This document shows positions 34,246 through 47,496 of a stretch of 64,000 nt of DNA, piece after piece. The first letter of the stretch is position 1. The number at the start of each line of letters is the position of its first letter. Origin of the DNA: Berberis thunbergii (Eukaryota; Streptophyta; Magnoliopsida; Ranunculales; Berberidaceae); assembly GCA_003290165.1 (NCBI GenBank), contig QNQO01005888.1, positions 248,001-312,000 of the forward strand, in the 5' to 3' direction. The notes under the pieces are model-generated. The model saw nothing but the letters and a program-made list of their open reading frames with translations. It searched no databases and was not told the origin of the DNA. The translations under genes were made by a program, and so were the position numbers.

Positions 34246-35478
34246 ACTTCATCAGAACCTCTATTGTACCATGTTTCATTGGGAAAGACTTTGAAAGTCA
34301 TGCCTTGATCAACTTAGGAGCGAGTGTGAATATCTTATCTTATCATATATATTTAGAACTTGGGCAGAAGTTGATGCAACCAACAAAGGTAGTTCTTAAA
34401 TGCTAACAGATGAGTCAAAATGATACTGCTAAGAATAGTTCCAGATCAGATTGTCCAATTTGCAAATTTCTACTACCAGTTGATTTCATCATCCTAGACA
34501 CTAGCCCGAGCCCAAATAATCTAGGTCATGTCATCTTAGGGCGGCCCTTCTTAGGCAACTGCGGAGGACAAATCAATTATAGAAGCGATAACATGTCTGT
34601 TTCCTTTAGGAACCTAAATTTAATTGAATATTTTTAAGGCCTTTGAGGAAGAGGAAGAAAAAGTGTGTATGATTCGATCTTTTGATTCTAATAACTCAAT
34701 CCTCATCAAATGACGTATTGCTTCATTGTCAACAGTAATGTTGAAATATTGTGCCCATAATGCATATACATTGAATTTGAGCCATTATCACTTTATCAAT
34801 ATGAGGAAGATTTGTATTCCTCATCTTCCGTCAATAGAATAGAACAATCACAAGAAACTGACGCATCCACAAGCTCTCAAAATCACTAAAACTTTAAGCC
34901 TTTACCAAAATGAATTGAAATATGCCTTTCTCGGTCTTGAGGATAGTTATCCAGTGACTATTGCCTCGAATCTTATTGAAGAGCATACGTGACAAGTTGT
35001 TGGGAGTCCTTAAAATCTCCCAAGTCAGCCATTGCTTGGAATATCGGTGACATTAAGGGTGTTGACCCTATTGTCTATGAGCATCATATTTATTTCGAAA
35101 GTGAAACCAAAATCTCCAGAAAAGCCCCAGTGACGTTTTAAATCCCATTTTTGAAAAGATGTCGTAAAAGGAAGAAAGTATTGAAACTCCTTGATGAAAA
35201 CATCATCTATGCTACTTCTAATAGCCAATGGGTTAGCCCAATCCATGTGGTTCCTAAGAAATCGAGAATTTACAGTTGTTGAAAATGAAAATAATGAACA
35301 TGTGCCACAAAGAGTAAAAAGGGATGGAGAGTATGCATTGATTATCGTAAGCTGAACTCTAATACTCGTAAGGATCACTTTCTCCTTCCCTTTATTCATT
35401 AGATGCTTGAGAGGTTAGCTGGTCATCCTTACTATTGTTTCTTAAATGGATTATTTTGGAAACAATCAAATCCCTATT
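34246..35478 (+). pseudogene. Athila-like pol, copy 2, part 1 (protease and start of RT)
   Basis: SHALINLGASVNILSYHIYL (about 34,295-34,350) is the Athila protease motif with the catalytic Asp changed to Asn (GAC to AAC). PNNLGHVILGRPFLGNCGG (about 34,515-34,567) is its second half. The RT start DENIIYATSNSQWVSPIHVV (about 35,200-35,252), WRVCIDYRKLNSNTRKDHF and YCFLNGLFW follow. The last has the first RT catalytic Asp changed to Asn. The segment ends at the CACTA-1 insertion (target ATT 35476-35478). Confidence 0.82.
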
Positions 35479-35499
35479 CACTACACCCAAAAATCCCCA

Positions 35500-35560
35500 T
35501 TAGCAACGGTTCTAAAACCGTGGGGGCAAGATGCGACCACGGTTGTAAGCCGTTGGCAGT
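35500..35560. repeat. Subterminal repeats, CACTA-1 3' end
   Basis: AGCAACGGTTCTAAAACCGTGG and CCACGGTTGTAAGCCGTTGG. These imperfect palindromes are of the kind bound by CACTA accessory proteins. Confidence 0.75.
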
Positions 35561-35639
35561 TAAAACAAATAAAAAAAATCTGTTTGTTTGCGAAAATAAT
35601 ATAATACAAAAAAAAAATTTAATTGTTTTTTGCTGCTAG

Positions 35640-36680
35640 TGCAGAATTGAAACAATCCAATTTCAAACTAATAATGCAATCAAAGAAAATACTGGAATAT
35701 GATATTGCAGTTTTAGCATTAATCAAGCATTATCAAGAGAATCACAGAAAGGGAAGACAAAGAATTCACAAGAAGGAAAGATTTATTTGATTGGAATGTA
35801 AAGGTTACAATGGTCTGATAGACTAGAATGTATTAGGCACAATTCGAGATTGCCAATCTCCTACACTTGTACAATGTGTTTACAAAAATGAATCAATGCT
35901 TTCTGTTACAGACTCCCTACTTATATCAGTTCCTTAAAGTTCCTAATGCCTTTATAATTCTCCATAAAGCACAAGACACCACTGCATTGAATATAACAAC
36001 AATGCCACAACAGTTTGTGTAACCATCCAGACTTCCAGACTTGCTAACTTGCTAACAGATAACCCCCAGATTTCCAAGCTTGCTAACAGACTTGCTAACC
36101 ACTTGCAGACTTGCTAACAGAACCTGCTAAACAACCATAATGTAAATTATAACATGAGAATATACCTGCAAGAAATGAATCCAGCTCTTCAGCTGGGCAC
36201 ATCAAACACATCACTCTTCCAATCAGCTGTATAATAAATTTTAACCCTGCACAAGCCACACCTCAAGTTAATACTCTTATTTTGCTTATTTCACTTGTGA
36301 AAAAATAAATTTTAAAGCACTTACAGCTGTCTTTGCAAGTGCCTTTGCGAGCAGCTCCAGTGCTGAAAGGCCAGAATGAACTCAGAAGATCTTCATGCTG
36401 GCAGACTTGAATGCTGGAACCACACTGCATTTTAAGGTTGCTTAAACTATATGCAAGAAATGATTTTTATATTATAATAAGCAATCATCTATTACTAGTA
36501 ATATAAACTACAGAGAACAGTAAATGTTAGTGTTGAATAACAAATAGCAAACAGTTAGAAATCTAGAAATCTAAGAAAACAAGCTTACAAAAGTTTTGCG
36601 CCAACACATCTATGAACACAAAAAGCTATAAGTCACAGAATATGCTAGTAGCTAGAAACTCAATTACCATTTCATACTCT
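35640..36680. other. CACTA-1 3' non-coding region
   Basis: No ORF of note. A cluster of short repeats of CTTGCTAACAGACTTGCTAAC lies at 36,040-36,130. Confidence 0.5.
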
Positions 36681-36689
36681 ACTTCTGCA

Positions 36690-39600
36690 GCACTCTTTTG
36701 GCCACCCCCCCCCCCCATACATACTTTGAAGCCTTTTTGTTTTTTTGCATTTTGGGCTCTAATTGCCTTCGCTTCAGGGGTGCTCTCATAGCGAACAAAC
36801 TCCTTTCAATCCTCCTCTCTTACACCATTTGGAACATGCTTCTCTTGTTCCTCAATGGTAGGATACTTATCCAAATAATTCTTCCTAAGATCTGCCTTTA
36901 ACCTTCTATAATATTCAGGCATTTTCAAATGCACACTCCTTTTCACATAATTTGGGATGTCGTATTCACGCTGCAAATAACCCATTGAGATATAAGTTGA
37001 AAATAAAATAAGACATTATGAAAATCAATGATGGTAAATCTCAACTTGAGGGCCATTCCACACATCCTCTTTGTAGTTGTCGGAGTAACATGGTGCCAGC
37101 CCTTGAATTTGATGGGCACAAGGGGTTCAACAAGCTTTCCAATGTTTTTATTGAAATTTCTAGCACCAGGTCCAACTGCTAAACCGTGGAGGTTGAACTG
37201 TATGGTCTTTTTAACTTCGCTGTCATCATTTGTAGATGTAGTGACATTAATGGTGGAGAGATTGCCGCGAGTACTATCCATTTCTATCAATGGACAATTA
37301 TACATATTAACCATTATCAAACAAAAGAATAAGAAACAACTATATACACCACATTAATAGATAATTTCCTTCCACAACATATCACCACAAATAGATTTTA
37401 TAAAGCATTGGAAAACCAATCTGAATACATAGCTACAAAGCTTCCCTTTCCCAACTCAAAAGTCAAAATAAGAAACAAAGACAAAATATTTGGTCTCAAC
37501 CGAAGAGGATGACTATAAATAGCATTAGAAATGCATCAAAAAATATTGAAGTATAGTCAATTAAATTCCAGTAAGCTCTTCAGGTTGGGGTTGTCTTCAA
37601 GATGCTTTGATACACAGTGGGAGTTTCTTTTGTTTTATCGACATTAGTGTTCAAGCCTCTTTGAGTATGTAGAACTACATGGCCACCCGTCATTTGATTG
37701 ATCTTTCGAATAAAATAGCCCCTTGCTTCTTGAGCTAAAATGAATGGATCCTCTTCCACCTTTCTTTTGTCTTTTAGCTTCAACAAGTTTACCATTTCAT
37801 GGTTCCAAATTGGGTCCACCTTATATGCATTTTTCTTATCTTCCACTTTGACCCAATCAAATAGAAGACAGTTTCTTTGAAATCTATGTTAGTCTGAGCA
37901 CAAGTATGGCTCTAACAACTCCATACAAATTGACTAGTTGGTCCTTTGGCTCTTATCTTTCTTACTAGCAACAAAATGAGCAATGGGCATCCATGGAGAC
38001 ACCACTATCTTGTGACCCAAACATTCATCCAAAGAACTTGTCGCAAATGTGAAACAATTTACACAATATTTGGATATCGGGTTGCCAAAAATTGTGGACC
38101 ATTGGCTAACCTCCAAAGTGTGGGTATTTGTTTCCCCAGCCTTCTCCAACTACATTGTAAAACAAATCATCTTAGAACTGAAATCTGAAAAAAAATTATA
38201 TATGTATATATATATGAATAAATACACATTATAAAAACTCATTACACAACCAAGGAATAAAATCTGTAGCTTTCCTCAACATTTTTTCTTGACCCTTTTT
38301 TTACTTTGTGTAGCCAACTCCATGCAATATACAATGTATTTCTGCACAATTACCATATTATCATAATTCTATATTTCTAGTTATAAAAAAAGACTAAAAT
38401 ATTGTATATCTTACTCTTCCCAATCACTCGAATCAGCAAGTGCATTGAAACTCATCTTCGAGCTTGTTTAAATTGTACATTATTTAGCATATAGTTTTTC
38501 CTTTATCCAATGGCTTTTCATCGGCATACTCATCATTTACATCATGCCACTCCTCTTGACTGTGTTTGTAAGTTTCAAATCGTGGCTTGTCATATACTCC
38601 ATGCAGTATGTAACAGATTCATCTACAAGGTATGATTCTGTTATTGACCCCTTCTATGTATCTGAAAATTTTAGCATAGTCTTTGTATCGTTTCATTAAC
38701 CTATCAATCATAAATAAAATGATAAATTAGTATATAATATAATAAGATAACGTGATGACGTGCCACTAAAATTAGAAAAATTATTTACCGCTCAAGGGAT
38801 ACATCCATCGATATCGAACTGGACCACCAAGCATCGCTTCCTCGGTTAGATGAGCCATGCAATACACACTTATAACAAAGAATGAAGGCAGAAGCTTCTT
38901 TTCAAGGACACACATTGCCTCAATCACACCTTTGTGTGCCAACTGAAGATCTGTTTTGTTGATTACTTTAGCACATAAGATATTAAAGAATAAGTTAATT
39001 CTTTGAATAGCAATTCTTAAATCTTTATTTCTTCTTGTCATGAAAAACATGTCTAAGCAAAACTGTAAGTAAATGTTGCATAATGACATGGTAATCATGT
39101 GACTTCAGTCCTCTTAGCTCCAGGGGATTCGCCAAGAACGCAATTACTCAACTTTGGATGAAAATCCACTCGGCAATTTCAACTCTTTTAGTGTATTCAT
39201 AAATAATTTTTTTCTTTCTTGGTCAAGGCAAATGATGCTTTTGGCATTGAAGTTTTTCCCATTTCATTGTCATGGCTCAACCAATATCTCTTATGAGTTT
39301 CCATGTCTTCCATATCTTTTCGAGCATTCTCACCATCCTTTGTTTCTTAGAGACATTCAACAATATGTTCAATAAGTGTTCAATAACATTCTTTCAGCAT
39401 GCATCACATCAAATATTATGTCGTAGCTCAACAAACTTCCAGTACGGCAAATCAAATGAAATAGACCTTCTAGACCACGGTGGCGCAATGTTATTGATTG
39501 GTTCATCATTGACGTTATCATTATCAACCATATTCTTGCGCTTTTGCCACTACCCTACCTTGTTGTAGAACTACCTTCCAAAATTTCCACTATCCTTCGT

Positions 39601-41166
39601 TCACACTTCTCCGCAGATAATCGTCGTGGAGCACGACGATGTTCAAACATCTTTGTTGAATCCCTTGTCATCTCTAAACTTGTGTTTTGTAGGTAAAAAC
39701 GTCGATGGCCTCCTATAGCATATCTTCCTGACTGTTTGAAAGACGTTCAGATTCTACATCATCACACAAATAGGGCATGCATTATAACCATGAACATTAC
39801 AACCAGCTAGAGTCCCATAAGCAGAAAATCCATGGATACCCAAAAAAACATTGCTTTCAACCGAAATTGCTTTTAGTACACACATCCCAAATTGAAACAC
39901 CATCTGCTCACAATTCCTTCAACTCTTCTACTAATGGCTCCAGGTAAACATCAATATTCTTTCCGGGTGCTTTTGGCCCTGATATTAACAAGGTTAACAA
40001 ACAAACTCCTTTTCATGCATAAAGAATGTGGAAGATTCAAAGGTGCTATTATTATTGCCAACACTATAAGCATTACTTAGATTTCCCCGTGGGTTAAAAC
40101 ATCAGTCGATATTGCAGAGTCTCATATTCCTACTATCAGAGGCAAAACTCTGGCCATCTCATATTTGTTTAAAGTCCATTGTGCTGAATCACATGGATGT
40201 CTCATCAAATTCCCATCTGAACAAGCATCTTTGTGCGAAGTCATTGGCTGTCACCATCCACGGTATGCTAAAAATCTTTTCAACTTGGGAATCAATGGAA
40301 AATACTTTACAACCTTTTAGCTTCTTTCCTGTATACCTTGCCGGAGCGTTGTCATCGACATCCACATAAACCTATACCTACCAGAACCACATTTTGGACA
40401 AGCAACCAGACCTCATATTATTTCCAATACAGTATGCATCCATTGCACATGCATGTATTGTCTTACATTCCATCCCCATATCTTTTAATTGTGTTTTTCA
40501 TGTTTGGTAGTTTCTGGCAAATTACAATCATCCGGCAATAAGGTTTTTAGCCATTTTATTAACATCGTCACACTATACCACTCCAACTAAAACGAGTCTT
40601 GAAATTTTGCAATTCAATAATGGTGGACAACATGGTCTTATCCTTAGGACACCCATTGTACAAAGGCACAATCGCTTTTTCCTTATACTTTGATACTTCT
40701 TTTCATAATTGTCTCAAGTTCACAAGAAAGTCTAGACCACCTTCTGGATTACCGCCAAAACATTCTTCGACGGTGTCATTCAAGTCATTTATCCCATCAT
40801 CAGCCTCCACAGTTTGCATGTTGAGGAATACATCATCAACTAGCTCGCTCATCCTAGGATATTCAAAGGCATCATCAAGTTCAACCACTTCTGTCATAGG
40901 TACACCAATCACATGCTTGTTTATATTCTCTCCATGATGTATCCACGTGACATAATTGGTATCAATGCCATGGCTTAAAAATGAACACCTATGTCGTCAA
41001 CACTAATGTTTCCCCTCGAGTTCCTACATCGAACACATGGGCAAGGAAAAAGACTCTCTCCATTTGCATTATCCTCAACAAACTTTTGGAATTGTCTAAC
41101 GCCGTTTATATACATTGCACTTCCCCGTTTGTTCATCCATGACTTATCTAAAGGAATTGTTGACAT
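36690..41166 (-). pseudogene. CACTA-1 transposase (TNPD-like), decayed
   Basis: Read on the minus strand. MSTIPLDKSWMNKRGS followed by YINGVRQF and FPCPCVRCRN (41,166-41,010) is the transposase-associated domain. FRYPRM-like spacer and KEKAIVPLYNGCP follow. SLCMKRSLFVNLVN, IDVYLEPLVEELKEL (40,020-39,915) and KYFPLIPKLKRFL (40,300-40,260) belong to the Transposase_21 core. KKLLPSFFVISVYCMAHLTE and LGGPVRYRWMYP (38,920-38,790) form DUF4218. EEDPFILAQEARGYF (about 37,757-37,713) is DUF4216. IQFNLHGLAVGPGARNF and KGWHHVTPTTTKR (37,210-37,060), then VKRSVHLKMPEYYRRLKADL (about 36,945-36,890), form the plant Ptta/En/Spm C-terminal domain. Stops and frameshifts occur in most domains, and a C run of about 13 lies at 36,703-36,716. 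It is not functional as read. The protein would bind the ends and catalyse cut-and-paste transposition. Confidence 0.9.
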
Positions 41167-41229
41167 TTCTACACAAAAAAAAATTAAAAGATTAACTTTA
41201 GTCATTGACCAAAGGAATCTAAATTGCTA

Positions 41230-44200
41230 AATTCTTAAAATCATTGACCAATCTAATGAACTTCAATTCATCCAGTTGTGCTGTTGTATTTGTTATGGTA
41301 CCCTATACAATGTTTCATTGACCTTCTTTCTACATTCCCAATCCAACTCAATTACTTGAGTTACATTGGATCTCCTATCCAAACTAATTGTTTCTAAAAT
41401 ACCACAATCATGCTTATTGCTGATCTAGAAAAAAACAAATATATAAGACATATAAAATAAGAATTCATACAACCCATAAGAGTGCAAATAAAAGGAAGAT
41501 CGTTCTAGGATTTTAGCATATAAAACAAAGAACTAGATATCAAAAACCAAGAAAGAAAGGCAGTTTAACATCAATTACAGGATGCTTGAAATGGCAGGGA
41601 CGCAAATAAGAAATAGAATGAAGGAAAAAAGAAAAACCCTTGACTATGAATCAATCCAAGATGCACTGAACAATGAATAGGATCAAGTTTCCAGCTCAAT
41701 AATGTTGACGAGACATAGATGACATAATTACTAATAATGGCAGGACTCCACTAACATTCAATCTTTGAGCTGCGTTAACATTTGTATGTGAATCATATAG
41801 CCAGAGTATATCTAGTGTCATTAATTATGCACATTCCAGTTTTACTATTTGAGTAATCCTTTGGGGGTCAAATAATTTTGTACAGTCAACTAATTTTGTC
41901 ACTTCCCCCCTATCCAAGGTCACTCAACTAATTTTGTACAGTTTCAATGCTTCATCAGATTAATGGTAATTATTTGCCTTCCTGATTGGCTTTCAGACCT
42001 AGATTGCAGAAAACAACTTCCATTCACAAAATGTTTTCCAAGATCTAACTTCACCATAAGTTGAAAAGTGAAATGGCATCATCATAGTATAGCAGTAGTG
42101 ACAATAATGGCATACTATGCTTCCTCTTATAGTCGAAGTAGAGGCAATCTAATGATGATAAATTAAATTGTAAGAAACCACAAAATCCAAAGAGTTGAGT
42201 ACTCACGAGCAAGAACTTCTGTTTCTTTATCAAGCTTCCTCGTGTTCAAAGTAGTGCCACTGGAGCAGCCTTGTTTGTTCCTGCTGTAGCTGGAAGATAG
42301 ATAAAGCAACATTATCATTGGGAATCCCATGTCAAGATAATGAGATATTCAAGAAACCACGATGTTCTTCCAAAAAGAAGAATCATTGGTCTAGCACCAA
42401 CTTGAATGTACAGTTAACTCTTTCGAGCAGATTTGATCTTTGTCAACTACATGGTAAATATAACAAAAAATATCCTCACTTCTTTTGCATATTAAAGTGT
42501 CCAGCATAAAAATGCATTACAGCACTAAGCTAAACAAGTTAAGATTTGGTCATTAGACATGACCGCTGTCACCAACATATAGCTCCAATTCAACAAAAGA
42601 CCACTTGAGAGATGCTTCAGTTGATTAGAATAATTGGACAGATAAATGATATGACACTGACCAGTGATTAAAATGTATAAATTTGTGGCATACAATTTGA
42701 GATAGCAAAATTTAATATTTCTAAGTGAAAACGATTGACTGGAAACAATTAAAAGTTGAAAATCAAATAGAGTGAATGAAATCCATTAGCATCAACAAAA
42801 CAGAATTTGTGGACCACATACATATAAACATTTTGTTTTAAAATGCACATTACAAGTTAAAATTATCATTAAAGCTTCCTTGTAGGAGCAAATCTAGTCC
42901 AGAGACTAAACAACCAAAGGAAAGTGTAAAATTTGGTGGATGATACATACAATTCGCAATGCTAACTTGTTGGCAGATACATGAAAGCCTGAAAGTCATC
43001 GTACAAGTGAAGGAATATGAAACTAGTTTATATATTTATTGTTGTCAATGTCACTTATTATTTAAGTACAAACATGAGAAGCATCCTTGACTGTGAAAGC
43101 CTCCCTAATTCAGTTATCTATTAGTTCAACTACATACACACTGTTGCGATCAACAATTGGAAGAAACATATATATATACTCAATCGGTTGTTTGGGTTTT
43201 CTATAGAGTTAATAATAGCAGAGATGAAAAGTGTTTCATTAAAATGTGAAAAATGCAAGGTTGGTAGATCAAATAAAAAAGAAATCATTATCCTACCATG
43301 CATGCTCATATGCAAACAGTGGAAACTAAACAAAATATATATATATATATATATATAAGAATGGTGCCCAAAAAGAAAATTCCATGAGAAAAACAATCCA
43401 TAAGTGCCTAAAAGAAATGCCACAAGCACTCAAGTGTGTACACCTAAGAGCATCTCGCGAAGCTCAAAAGCTTGACAACTGTTAGAGCTTTGAGAGAAAA
43501 TTTTCATGCTACAAAGGAAAGCCTAAAACTCAATGGGCCTGAGCTTTCAACATAAACCATTGCTAGATAAGGGAATGGACTGGACAAGACAATCAAGAGT
43601 TGTGTGCAAAAAGAACTGTTCTAGGTGTCTAGCTCAAAGGATTACTCAAATAGTACAAAACTGGTTATTTGACCCCAAAGGTTGATTTTGATTCAATTTT
43701 TGCATATAAATCTTTGAGCTGCGCTAACATTTGTATGTAAATCAATATAGCAATGACTTAATTCTACTCTTAATCTATATTCCTGAGATGTATTACCTGG
43801 TTTCAAATTATATCAAGAATTTCATACAAAAATTAAAGATTCAAAAAATTAAATTATATCAGGAATTTATCAGGCATACGGTTTTGAGCCCTAGAGATTC
43901 AAACCCTAATTTCAAAAACCTCTAAATAAAACCTACAGATTCAAAAAACAATTAAGGAACCTAGAGATTCAAAACTCTAAATAAAATACTCTACATTCAG
44001 GAACCCTAATTTCATCAAAAATAAAACAAAAGAGAGAGAGAGTACATGTACGAGAGAATGGTTGCAGTGGCTGATCGATTCTACAATGGTTTGGAGGTTG
44101 AAGACGTTGAGTAAGGAGGGAAGACCAGGGAAGGAGGGGAGGAGGGAAGTCGAGGGAGGGAGCAGGGGAAGTCGAGTGGAGGAGAGTCGATGGAGGGAGC

Positions 44201-44330
44201 AGGGAAGGAGAGGGTCGATGTCGATGTCGAGTGGAGGGAGCAGGTTTGTGGAGGGGAGGGAAGGTTTGTCGATGGAAGTCGAGTGGAGGGAAGGTCAAGC
44301 GCCAAAATAGCCCGCCCAATTTTTTTCAGC
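41230..44330. other. CACTA-1 5' region
   Basis: Mostly non-coding on both strands, apart from the MBF1-like exon described separately. A segment near 41,760-41,810 (TTTGAGCTGCGTTAACATTTG) is repeated near 43,713-43,760. The part at 43,970-44,320 is homologous to 45,370-45,750 of CACTA-2, reversed, and looks like a shared 5' leader. Confidence 0.55.
42207..42283 (-). pseudogene. Captured exon of MBF1 (multiprotein bridging factor 1)
   Basis: On the minus strand, between an AG acceptor (CTACAG) and a GT donor (GTGAGT), 77 nt encode AGTNKAA and, after a one-base shift, SSGTTLNTRKLDKETEVLA. This matches the well-conserved MBF1 stretch (AGTNKAASS..SLNTRKLDEDTENLA). Both splice sites are retained, so the piece came from genomic DNA. 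It is on the same strand as the transposase. It is only one exon and cannot encode a working coactivator. Confidence 0.72.
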
Positions 44331-44337
44331 TTTTAAT

Positions 44338-44612
44338 GTAGCCACGGTTTTGAGCCGTTGCTACAATAGCCACGGGTTTGAACCGTTGCTAAAATTTTTT
44401 TTGCAACGGTTTTGAGCCGTTGCTAATAATACCCACGATTTTGAGCCGTTGCTACTAATAGCCACGGTTTTTTAGCCGTGCCAAATATACCAACGGTTTT
44501 AAGCCGTGGCCAGGTTTTTTTTACCCACGGTTTTAAGCCGTTGGTACTTATAGCTACGGTTTATGTCCGTGGCAAATAAACCAACGGTTTAGAACCATGG
44601 CAGCTCGGCGTA
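44338..44612. repeat. Subterminal repeats, CACTA-1 5' end
   Basis: About a dozen imperfect copies of GCCACGGTTTTGAGCCGTTGC, each nearly palindromic (ACGG...CCGT), spaced 20-35 bp. Confidence 0.88.
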
Positions 44613-44640
44613 GCTAAATTGGCCTTTTGGTGTAGTGATT

Positions 44641-44971
44641 TGCACAAGAGGATCTAGAAAAAACTACATTCACTTTCATTTTTGTACCTACATATATTGT
44701 CGCATGCCTTTTGGGTTATGCAATGCTGCCGCGACATTTCAAAGATGCATGTCTAGCATATTTACTGATATGGTGGAAAATTTTCTTGAGATCTTTAAGG
44801 ATGATTTTTCAGTATCGGCTCATCTTTTGACCAACGCCTACATCAACTCTCACTTTTCTTAGAGCATTGCGGAAAAATGTCTTATTATTTATTGGGAAGT
44901 GTCATTCATGATGAAGCAAGGAATTTTCCTTGGGCATGTTGTCTCTTCAAAAGGCATTGAAGTGGACCAAG
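44641..44971 (+). pseudogene. Athila-like pol, copy 2, part 2 (RT core) between the two CACTAs
   Basis: CRMPFGLCNAAATFQRCMSS, IFTDMVENFLEI and FKDDFSVSAHL continue the reverse transcriptase exactly where it stops at 35,478. The catalytic DD pair is kept. The piece ends at the CACTA-2 target AAG (44969-44971). Confidence 0.88.
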
Positions 44972-45008
44972 CACTACACCAAAGGCCAGTTTAGCTACGC
45001 CGAGCTGG

Positions 45009-45310
45009 ACACGGTTTTAAACCGTTGGTTTAGTTGCCACGGCTTAAAAGATCTTAAGCTAATACATGGGCACCAACGGCTTAAAACCGTGGAAAAAGAA
45101 TCTACGCAATGGGCTTAAAATCGATTGCTTATTAGGCCACGACAAATATCGTGGCGTATACCTAGCAATGGGCCACCAAAACGTGGGCTGACTCAGTAGC
45201 AACTGCCTTAAAACCGGTGTAGTAGTCAGTAGCAACGGTCTTAACCCATGCGGTAATAGTAGAAACAGCATGTAAAACCGATTGCAAGAAAAAACTGGCC
45301 TAATTAGTAG
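45009..45310. repeat. Subterminal repeats, CACTA-2 5' end
   Basis: Copies of ACGGTTTTAAACCGTTGG, CAACGGCTTAAAACCGTGG and decayed versions between 45,009 and about 45,320. Confidence 0.85.
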
Positions 45311-47207
45311 GCAACGGCTCCAAAACATGTATTGCTGGGTAAGCCCTAAAAAAGCTGAAAACAACTAAATTTGGGTGGAGCAATATTTTGGCACTCGACT
45401 TCAACCATTCCCCTCCCATCGGACCTTCCCCACACTCGACTTCCAACTCTCCCTGACCTCCCTCGACTTCCCTACTCCTTCCCTCGAGCTTGCCCTCCTC
45501 GCCTCCTCCCTGGTTTCCCTCCCTTACTCGGCGTCCTTCAACCTCCAAACCATTTGCAAAGATCGGAATCAGCGACTGCAACCTCAAAACCATTCTCTTG
45601 CCGTTAGGTACTCTCATCTCTCTCCTTGTTTTCTTTTTGATGAAATTAGGGTTCTTGAATCTAGAGTTTTTTTATTTAGAGGTTATGAATCTCTTGGGTT
45701 CCTGAATTGTTTTTTGAATCTAATAGGTTTATTTAGAGTTTTTTGAAATTAGGGTTTGTATCTGGAATTTGACGTTATTAAAGCTGATTTCAACTTGTAA
45801 TTCATAGATCGAGTTTGTAGTTCACAAGTTTCAATATGGATAAGAACCCTTAAAAACCACGAGGGGTTGCTAGAATAAGACAATGTTGCAGGTGATGAAT
45901 TAGCAGTGGGAGAGAAGTAGATTTTGAGGTCCTTGACTGGGACTATGTGTAGATCCAGTAGCCCTGGGGCTTGGTGTAATTAGGTTTTATCTCCATTGTA
46001 TCAATTGCATTTTCATGATTGGGCAAAGGTAAACAAAATCATATTTCAATGAGATTTGTGTTTCACCTTAGTTGTTTGAAATTCACAGTGAGTATGACTT
46101 GTTCATCCTTTGAAAAGTTAATTTTGCTACAATTAGATGGTGGTCGACAAGTTTCGTTCAGTCAAGTAAAGGAGAAAAACCAAGTAAAAATGTTTCTTAT
46201 AGGCCTTTTCGGTTAGGTTGTGTGTTTTCACCTACTTGGTTTTGTATGAAGCGTGGGGACTGGAAATACTATAAGGTTACTTGAATCTATTCATTTCTGG
46301 CTCAAGGTTTTAGCTAGGTTGAACCTCTTACTTAAAATTGGAGTCTCTTTCCTTTCCTTGTAGGAGAATTTTAATTATGTTGGTTGGTTATGATATTTAG
46401 AAGGGAATTCACATACTTACGTGGAACAGTTGTATTTAGTATGTTATATGGTACATGACATGGTACGTCGGACCTAATTTTGAACTTGCATGGTAGATAG
46501 TCAAATGTAGTTAGGACCTCAAGTGCCACCATTTTCTCAATTTGTTCATCCATTCTCATGATTCCAACCAACATATAAAGGAGTAGATATTCTTCTGAGT
46601 ATGAATGAGTACTACTCAACTCTTCCACCCTGTAGTAGTCTGAGTGTAACATCATATGAACATTCTAACTTGTAAAACACTTTGTTGGGAATCCAGGGTC
46701 TTAAGTTTGAACCTAGATTTAGATTTCTGCAATAAGTTTTTAGTGTGTGATGACTCGCACCATGGAAAATCTCTAACCAACCAATGGACTATAAACTTTG
46801 TCAATATGGGCAACTGGTATTACATCTTAAATTAATCTCTTATATATCAAACTGTTATCGCTTGTAAATGACTTTCCAATGAAAAGGCCATAAATGGTTT
46901 TCTTTCCTTGAAATATTATTTTGTTATTATCATGTCCAAGAGCTTATTTCTTTGAACTATCACCTTTAATTAGAAAATTTGAAGGTGATGACAACATTCA
47001 TGCTCATAGAAAAGTAATTGCTAACAAAATAATTGCTACACAACGAGCAAAATCAAACTTAATTGACATGAGAATCGGTATATTTGACAAGGATTCAATG
47101 TTTATTTTTTTTATGCTTTCCATTGCTATGTAGTGTGATTTTTGAATTTTATTCTTACCTTGGTGGATTTCTCAACAGAGATTGACTTTCCTTATGCTTC
47201 AAATTCA

Positions 47208-47398
47208 GGATTGAGGTGAAACTTTACAAGAGTGATCCAAAAGGAGACATGATGGGGGATTTGGACGTTGGTGATTTCTTCGTTATGGTGTAAAAATCAT
47301 GTGGAACTTGATGATTGATAGTTACAACTATGTTGGAAGCAATGTAATGATGGCAGCAAAAGAGGAGCTGAGTAAAATACACTACGGACACGTGATTG
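47208..47398 (+). pseudogene. Unidentified captured exon-like fragment
   Basis: Between an AG acceptor and a GT donor (AAG|GTAACT): IEVKLYKSDPKGDMMGDLDV then, after a stop and frameshift, AAKEELSKIHYGHVIVHFK. It looks like coding DNA, but I do not recognise the family. Confidence 0.4.
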
Positions 47399-47496
47399 TT
47401 CATTTTAAGGTAACTAGCTGAAGCTTAGTGCAAGATCTATAGACTTAAATTATGTTTGAGAACAAATTTTCAATTTTATGTCTGTATTTACTACAG

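Larger units (their letters stand above)
35479..44637 (-). mobile_element. CACTA-1: En/Spm transposon, 9,159 bp, TSD ATT
   Basis: The ends are CACTACACCCAAAAATCCCC at 35479 and, inverted, CACTACACCAAAAGGCCAAT at 44637. The 3-bp duplication ATT lies at 35476-35478 and 44638-44640. Subterminal regions carry CAACGGTTTTAAGCCGTGG-type repeats, mostly at the right (5') end. The minus strand codes for a decayed CACTA transposase. It is inserted in an Athila-like reverse transcriptase gene; the uninterrupted site is seen at 32,355-32,385 in copy 1. Confidence 0.95.

Noticed and set aside
44062..44310. Gly/Glu/Arg-rich ORF and the Pro/Ser-rich ORFs opposite it
   Set aside because: GGGAGGAGG-type low-complexity leader of CACTA-1; the same stretch in CACTA-2 codes differently, so no conserved protein is implied.
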